Source: Methanosarcinaceae archaeon
Lineage (GTDB): Archaea > Halobacteriota > Methanosarcinia > Methanosarcinales > Methanosarcinaceae
Direction: 5' to 3'
Assembly (NCBI GenBank): GCA_017613335.1
Contig: JAGAEB010000092.1
Span: 1 to 11,245 of the forward strand
Length of the DNA stretch: 11,245 nt
The notes under the pieces are model-generated. The model had not been told where the DNA came from, made no database searches, and saw only the letters and a list, made by a program, of their open reading frames with translations. How positions within the stretch are numbered: the stretch's first letter is position 1; the number at the start of each line of letters is the position of its first letter. Positions 7,693 through 11,245 of the stretch are shown here, piece by piece. Both the position numbers and the translations under genes were made by a program.

Positions 7693-10392
7693 TCATTCGT
7701 TGATCATGTGTCTCAGGACGGTCTGCAGGATGCCGCCGTTTCTGATGTAGTCGACTTCCGCCGGGACATCGACGCGGCAGAGCGTGTCGAATTCCGTGAC
7801 TTTTCCGTCTTTTTCCGCGGTGACTCTGACGGTGCATTTCGGAGAGAGGCCTGACAGGTCGATGTTGAAGATCTCCGAACCGTCGAGACCCAGCGTCGAT
7901 GCGTTTTTGCCTTCCGGGTACTGGAGCGGGACGATCCCCATGCCGACGAGGTTCGACCGGTGGATACGTTCGAAGGATTCAGCGATGACGGCTTTGACGC
8001 CGAGGAGGAACGGTCCTTTGGCGGCCCAGTCGCGGGAACTGCCCGTTCCGTATTCTTTGCCGGCCAGAACGATCAGCGGCGTTCCGTCTTTTTCATAGTC
8101 GCGGGAGACTTCGAAGATCGTGTCGACTTTCTTTTCCGGGAAATAGGTCGAGAAACTGCCTTCTGTACCGGGTGCGAGCTGATTTTTAAGTCTTATGTTG
8201 GCAAATGTGCCGCGGACCATGACTTCGTGGTTGGCTCTGCGGGAGCCGTAGGAGTTGAAATCTTCTTTTTTGATGCCGAGTGAGATCAGATATCTGCCGG
8301 CATCGGAATCTTCGCTGAAAGCGCCTGCCGGGGAGATGTGATCCGTCGTGACGGAGTCGCCGAGTTTTGCAAGACAGCGGGCGTTTTCGATGTTCCTGAT
8401 CGCCGGTTCTTCAGAGATGCTGTCGAAGAACGGCGGGTTTCTGATGTATGTCGACTTTTCATCCCAGTCGAAGAGAGAAGATTCGGCGCATCTGATCTCA
8501 TCCCAGCGGAAGGAGCCTTTGAAGACGTTGTCGTATTCCGCTCTGAACGTTCCGGACGTCACGAATCTGTCGGTCAGTTCTGCGACGGTCGCGGCATCCG
8601 GCCAGATGTCTTTGAGGAAGATGTCTTTTCCGTTGACGTTTGCAAGCGGCTCTTTGTCAAGGTCGATATCGACGCGGCCGGCGATCGCAAATGCAATCAC
8701 GAGCGGCGGGGATGCCAGATAGTTGGCCTTGACGAGCGGGTGGATGCGTCCTTCGAAATTCCGGTTGCTCGAGGCGATCGCTGCCGCAACGAGGTTGTTG
8801 TCTCTGATCGTCCGGCTGACATCGTCGGCGAGCGGACCGCTGTTGCCGATACAAGTCATGCAGCCGTAGCCGCAGACCTGGAAACCGATCTTTTCAAGGT
8901 ATGTCAGAAGGCCGGCATTTCTGAGATAAGCCGTCACGACTTTGGAGCCGGGCGCCAGGGATGTCTTGACGTAACTCTTCGGCTTTAAGCCGAGTTCATA
9001 AGCTTTTTTGGCGACGAGACCTGCCGCGATCATGACGGACGGGTTCGACGTGTTCGTACAGGAAGTGATGGAGGCGATCGCCAGCGAGCCGTCGCTCATC
9101 ACGTTGTCCGGACAGCTGCCGGATGATTGACCGGCGCCGGAAGATCTTCCGGCGATGACGAACGGACCTCTCTTCTCTTCGACGCCGAGTTCTTTGAGGG
9201 ATTCGGCGAATTTTTCCTTCATTTCGGAGAGAAGGATGCGGTCCTGCGGTCTTTTGTGACCGGCAAGGCACGGTTCGACGGTTCCGAGATCGAGTTCGAG
9301 CGTTGATGTGTATTCCGGGTCTTCATCATACCAGAGCGTCTGTTCTCTGGCATATTTTTCAACGGCATCGATATGATCGGGCGCTCTGCCGGAGAGTCTG
9401 AGATAATCGATCGTCTTCTGATCGATCGGGCAGTAGCCCATGGTGGCGCCGTATTCCGGGCTCATGTTGGCGATCGTGGCGCGGTCGGCCAGGCAGAGTT
9501 CCCTGTAGCCGGGGCCGAAATATTCAACGAATTTGCCGACGACGCCGAATTTCCTGAGCATCTGAACGATCGTCAGGACGAGATCCGTTGCCGTGACGCC
9601 TTCCTTCAGTTTTCCGGTCAGGCGGAAACCGACGACGTCGGGCAGTTTCATGTAGCTCGGCTGTCCGACCATGACGGCTTCTGCTTCGATGCCGCCGACA
9701 CCCCAGCCGACGACGCCCAGACCGTTGATCTGGGTGGTGTGGGAATCCGTTCCGAAACAGGAGTCCGGATAGGCGATCAGCTGACCGTCCTTTTCGCAGA
9801 CATGAACGAGCGGTGATAAATATTCAAGGTTGACCTGGTGGCAGATACCGTTTCCCGGCGGAACTGCCCTGAAGTTGCGGAAGGACCGCTGGGCCCATTT
9901 GAACAGTGCATATCTTTCAGGATTCCGGCGGAAATCGAGTTCCTCGTTGAGATCCCTGGCGTCATCGCGTCCGGCATAATCCGTCTGGATCGAATGGTCG
10001 ATGACAAGATCCACCGGGACGAGCGGATTGATGATCTCCGGATCTTTGCCGACGGCAGCGACCGCGGCGCGCATGGATGCAAGATCCGCGACGGCGGCAC
10101 CGCCCGTCAGATCCTGAAGAAGAACGCGCGCCGGGATATACGGGATATCCCGGTCGGTATTTTTCCCGGCATTCCAGGAAGAGATCGTTCTGACATCGTC
10201 ATCCGTGATGAGTTTTCCGTCTTTCCGGCGGAGGATCGATTCGACAAGAACTTTGACGGAATACGGCATTTTCTTCAGATCTTTGATAATGCCCTTTCTT
10301 TCCAGTTCCCGGAGGCTGAAGATCGTCACTTCGCCCTCGGCCGTCATGATTTTTTTGGTACAGGTTCCGATATCTGTCGTCTCTGTCATCAT
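7693..10392 (-). CDS. acnA: Aconitate hydratase, AcnA type
   Basis: This 899-residue cytoplasmic enzyme interconverts citrate and isocitrate through cis-aconitate using a [4Fe-4S] cluster. The length is the usual one for the AcnA/IRP1 family. The cluster ligands are present: Cys445 (ITSCTNTSNPS), Cys511 and Cys514 (GYGCMTCIGNSGPL). Other family landmarks are DSHTTQINGLGVVGWGVGG (216-234), SNRNFEGRIHPLVKANYLASPP (542-563) and, in the swivel domain, GDSVTTDHISPAG (678-690), GSRRANHEVM (716-725) and GKEYGTGSSRDWAAKGP (778-794) with the substrate-binding SSR at 785-787. No deletion or frameshift is seen. The start is ATG at 10392 with GGAG five bases upstream; the adjacent ATG at 10389 is equally possible. 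In Methanosarcina this enzyme belongs to a partial oxidative citrate branch that supplies 2-oxoglutarate for glutamate, and the same role is inferred here. No citrate synthase or isocitrate dehydrogenase gene adjoins it. Activity on methylcitrate cannot be excluded from sequence. Confidence 0.97.
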   Translation of the reverse strand: MMTETTDIGTCTKKIMTAEGEVTIFSLRELERKGIIKDLKKMPYSVKVLVESILRRKDGKLITDDDVRTISSWNAGKNTDRDIPYIPARVLLQDLTGGAAVADLASMRAAVAAVGKDPEIINPLVPVDLVIDHSIQTDYAGRDDARDLNEELDFRRNPERYALFKWAQRSFRNFRAVPPGNGICHQVNLEYLSPLVHVCEKDGQLIAYPDSCFGTDSHTTQINGLGVVGWGVGGIEAEAVMVGQPSYMKLPDVVGFRLTGKLKEGVTATDLVLTIVQMLRKFGVVGKFVEYFGPGYRELCLADRATIANMSPEYGATMGYCPIDQKTIDYLRLSGRAPDHIDAVEKYAREQTLWYDEDPEYTSTLELDLGTVEPCLAGHKRPQDRILLSEMKEKFAESLKELGVEEKRGPFVIAGRSSGAGQSSGSCPDNVMSDGSLAIASITSCTNTSNPSVMIAAGLVAKKAYELGLKPKSYVKTSLAPGSKVVTAYLRNAGLLTYLEKIGFQVCGYGCMTCIGNSGPLADDVSRTIRDNNLVAAAIASSNRNFEGRIHPLVKANYLASPPLVIAFAIAGRVDIDLDKEPLANVNGKDIFLKDIWPDAATVAELTDRFVTSGTFRAEYDNVFKGSFRWDEIRCAESSLFDWDEKSTYIRNPPFFDSISEEPAIRNIENARCLAKLGDSVTTDHISPAGAFSEDSDAGRYLISLGIKKEDFNSYGSRRANHEVMVRGTFANIRLKNQLAPGTEGSFSTYFPEKKVDTIFEVSRDYEKDGTPLIVLAGKEYGTGSSRDWAAKGPFLLGVKAVIAESFERIHRSNLVGMGIVPLQYPEGKNASTLGLDGSEIFNIDLSGLSPKCTVRVTAEKDGKVTEFDTLCRVDVPAEVDYIRNGGILQTVLRHMINE

Positions 10393-10397
10393 ATGAA

Positions 10398-10401
10398 CTC
10401 C
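10398..10401 (-). promoter_or_regulatory. Shine-Dalgarno GGAG of the aconitase gene
   Basis: GGAG on the minus strand stands five bases before ATG at 10392 and eight before a second in-frame ATG at 10389. Either could be used, so the protein begins MMTETTD or MTETTD. Confidence 0.6.
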
Positions 10402-10431
10402 TGATTAGGATCTGAGTAGGGTCTTATTACA

Positions 10432-10449
10432 GAATATTTCTATTTCAAA
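10432..10449 (-). promoter_or_regulatory. Candidate archaeal promoter (BRE plus TATA-like) of aconitase
   Basis: On the minus strand an A-rich BRE-like stretch, TTTGAAATAG, runs directly into AAATATTC, a TATA-like octamer centred about 44 bases before the start codon. Initiation about 25 bases downstream would leave a short leader of roughly 18 bases that still contains the GGAG. The geometry fits an archaeal promoter, but the TATA match is imperfect and the assignment rests on position and composition only. Confidence 0.4.
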
Positions 10450-10477
10450 CCTTAGGTTCACACACAGGAGATGACAG

Positions 10478-10501
10478 AAAAACCCGGAAAAAACGGAAAA
10501 A
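10478..10501 (-). terminator. Triple T-tract terminator after the pilin-like gene
   Basis: Within 24 bases the minus strand has T5, T6 and T5 (complements of 10497-10501, 10488-10493 and 10478-10482), separated by CCG-type triplets. Archaeal RNA polymerase terminates at such oligo-T runs without needing a hairpin. The element lies between the pilin stop and the candidate aconitase promoter, so it probably insulates the two genes. Confidence 0.5.
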
Positions 10502-10539
10502 TCAACCGCATTCAGACGCCGGAAAAAGACAATACAGAT

Positions 10540-10640
10540 TTCCGGCCGGAACGACAGTCAACACGCCGACCGGAAAACAGTCAACACACCGACCGGAAAA
10601 ACAGCCGAACCATGCCGGCCGGAACACGCCGGCCGGAACA
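10540..10640. repeat. Palindrome and two short tandem repeats in the pilin-aconitase gap
   Basis: The gap holds a perfect 12-base palindrome TTCCGGCCGGAA (10540-10551); a 23-bp tandem duplication (10554-10576 and 10577-10599, one mismatch) with a decayed third copy starting at 10601; and a 13-base word GCCGGCCGGAACA repeated with one base between copies (10614-10626, 10628-10640). On the minus strand the 23-bp units end in short T runs, so they may assist termination of the pilin transcript. No coding capacity is supported here. Confidence 0.85.
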
Positions 10641-10658
10641 TATCGGTCCGGAAGCCGT

Positions 10659-11245
10659 TCAGCTGATCTTCGCATCGAATATGATCTTATCTGTCCGGCT
10701 GTCGATGATGATGAGTTCCGATCTTCCGGATCCGTACAGCCCGCCCGTTCCGCCGGACCGGGACGATCCGGAAGACGTGAACAGATCCGAAGGCGAAGCC
10801 GGAAGCTTCTGCTGATCCGTGAGACAGACTTTTCCTTTCGAGCGGCAGACAAGGATCGACTCCCCGATCGAAAACGACGCATCGGAAAGCCCCGATGCAT
10901 CCGCTTTTTCACCGTTGAAAAGAATGACAGTCTCATTCATGAGCAGCATATCGCCGCCGCGGTGACTGAGACGGATACAGGAAATACCGTCCACGGTCAT
11001 CGTCTCCGCACGGAGAGCAACAGACGGCGCAGGTTCTTCAATATCATAGCTCAGAACGGAGACGGCGACATAGCCCGCCATGAGAACAGTCACAGCCAGG
11101 AGAAGAAGAACAGCCACAACAGGCGAGACAGCCTTTTCATCCCGTAAAAACGAAAACCGTCCCGACGACTTCCGGGCAATCCTCCGGAAAGAGGCACCGG
11201 CAAAAGATTTTTCAGACCCCCGACAGGATCCGGACGATTCAGGAG
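10659..11245 (-). CDS. Archaeal type IV pilin-like protein (Pilin_N family), 5' partial
   Basis: The frame is open from the right edge to TGA at 10659 and gives 194 visible residues, ending FDAKIS. Visible residues 35-66 show the archaeal pilin signature: charged RDEK, then AVSPVVAVLLLLAVTVLMAG and a hydrophobic helix ending VLSY. In this family a prepilin peptidase trims the leader near the charged residues, and the helix packs into the pilus core. Cleavage just before AVSPVV is inferred. The rest fits the family: LSHRGGDMLLMNETV, a GESI turn, a Gly/Ser-rich loop and a final IIIDSRTDKIIFDAKIS strand. It is probably a surface-exposed pilus or adhesion subunit. A GTG at 11117 is a tempting start but falls inside the conserved signature, so it is not the real one. 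No in-frame ATG, GTG or TTG lies further upstream in the window; the leader is therefore at least 37 residues, basic and Ser/Gly-rich. Confidence 0.85.
   Translation of the reverse strand, partial: PESSGSCRGSEKSFAGASFRRIARKSSGRFSFLRDEKAVSPVVAVLLLLAVTVLMAGYVAVSVLSYDIEEPAPSVALRAETMTVDGISCIRLSHRGGDMLLMNETVILFNGEKADASGLSDASFSIGESILVCRSKGKVCLTDQQKLPASPSDLFTSSGSSRSGGTGGLYGSGRSELIIIDSRTDKIIFDAKIS

Noticed and set aside
7361..7837. 158-codon minus-strand frame overlapping the aconitase 3' end
   Set aside because: Its start lies inside the conserved aconitase swivel domain in another frame, and the Arg/Gly/Pro/His-rich product looks like a shadow.
10471..10815. 114-codon plus-strand frame with GGAG directly before its ATG
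   Set aside because: The GGAG touches the start codon with no spacing, the product is low-complexity, it runs across short repeats, and its 3' half is antisense to the conserved end of the pilin gene.

Overview
The window looks archaeal. It holds three genes, all read from the minus strand (right to left). The clearest lineage signal is at the right edge: the conserved N-terminal segment of the archaeal type IV pilin family (Pilin_N, formerly DUF1628), which reads DEKAVSPVV followed by a long hydrophobic helix. Several candidate gene ends are marked by oligo-T tracts on the coding strand, and the two visible starts carry short Shine-Dalgarno sequences (GGAG, GAGGT); both fit a euryarchaeon, possibly a methanogen of the Methanomicrobia. 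The genus or order cannot be fixed from the sequence.

Layout, right to left in the direction of transcription. (1) 10659-11245: a partial type IV pilin-like gene whose start lies beyond the window. (2) 10393-10658: a gap with two short tandem repeats, a triple T-tract that probably ends the pilin transcript, and a candidate promoter for the next gene. (3) 7693-10392: a complete AcnA-type aconitase with all three iron-sulfur cysteines. (4) 7300-7692: a 393-base gap with GC-rich hairpins, a long imperfect hairpin followed by T-tracts, and TATA-like tandem repeats upstream of the next gene. (5) 157-7299: a 2380-residue multidomain protein: N-terminal beta-rich region, transglutaminase-like domain, DUF4011, superfamily 1 helicase, restriction-endonuclease-like domain, coiled coil, repetitive linker, DUF3320 winged helices. 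(6) 1-156: a GC-rich hairpin at the gene end and a 25-bp tandem repeat that runs off the left edge.

The three genes have unrelated roles (surface appendage, central carbon metabolism, nucleic-acid processing or defence), and each gap carries its own termination and initiation signals, so they are probably separate transcription units. The most interesting item is the giant helicase. It is an unusual single-protein combination that may act in genome defence. It has two large low-complexity inserts, one a perfect seven-copy 30-bp minisatellite, and its nuclease-like domain appears to lack the usual acidic residue of the family. A second pattern is a GCCGGCCGG element a few bases to about 20 bases past the stop codon of each of the three genes.
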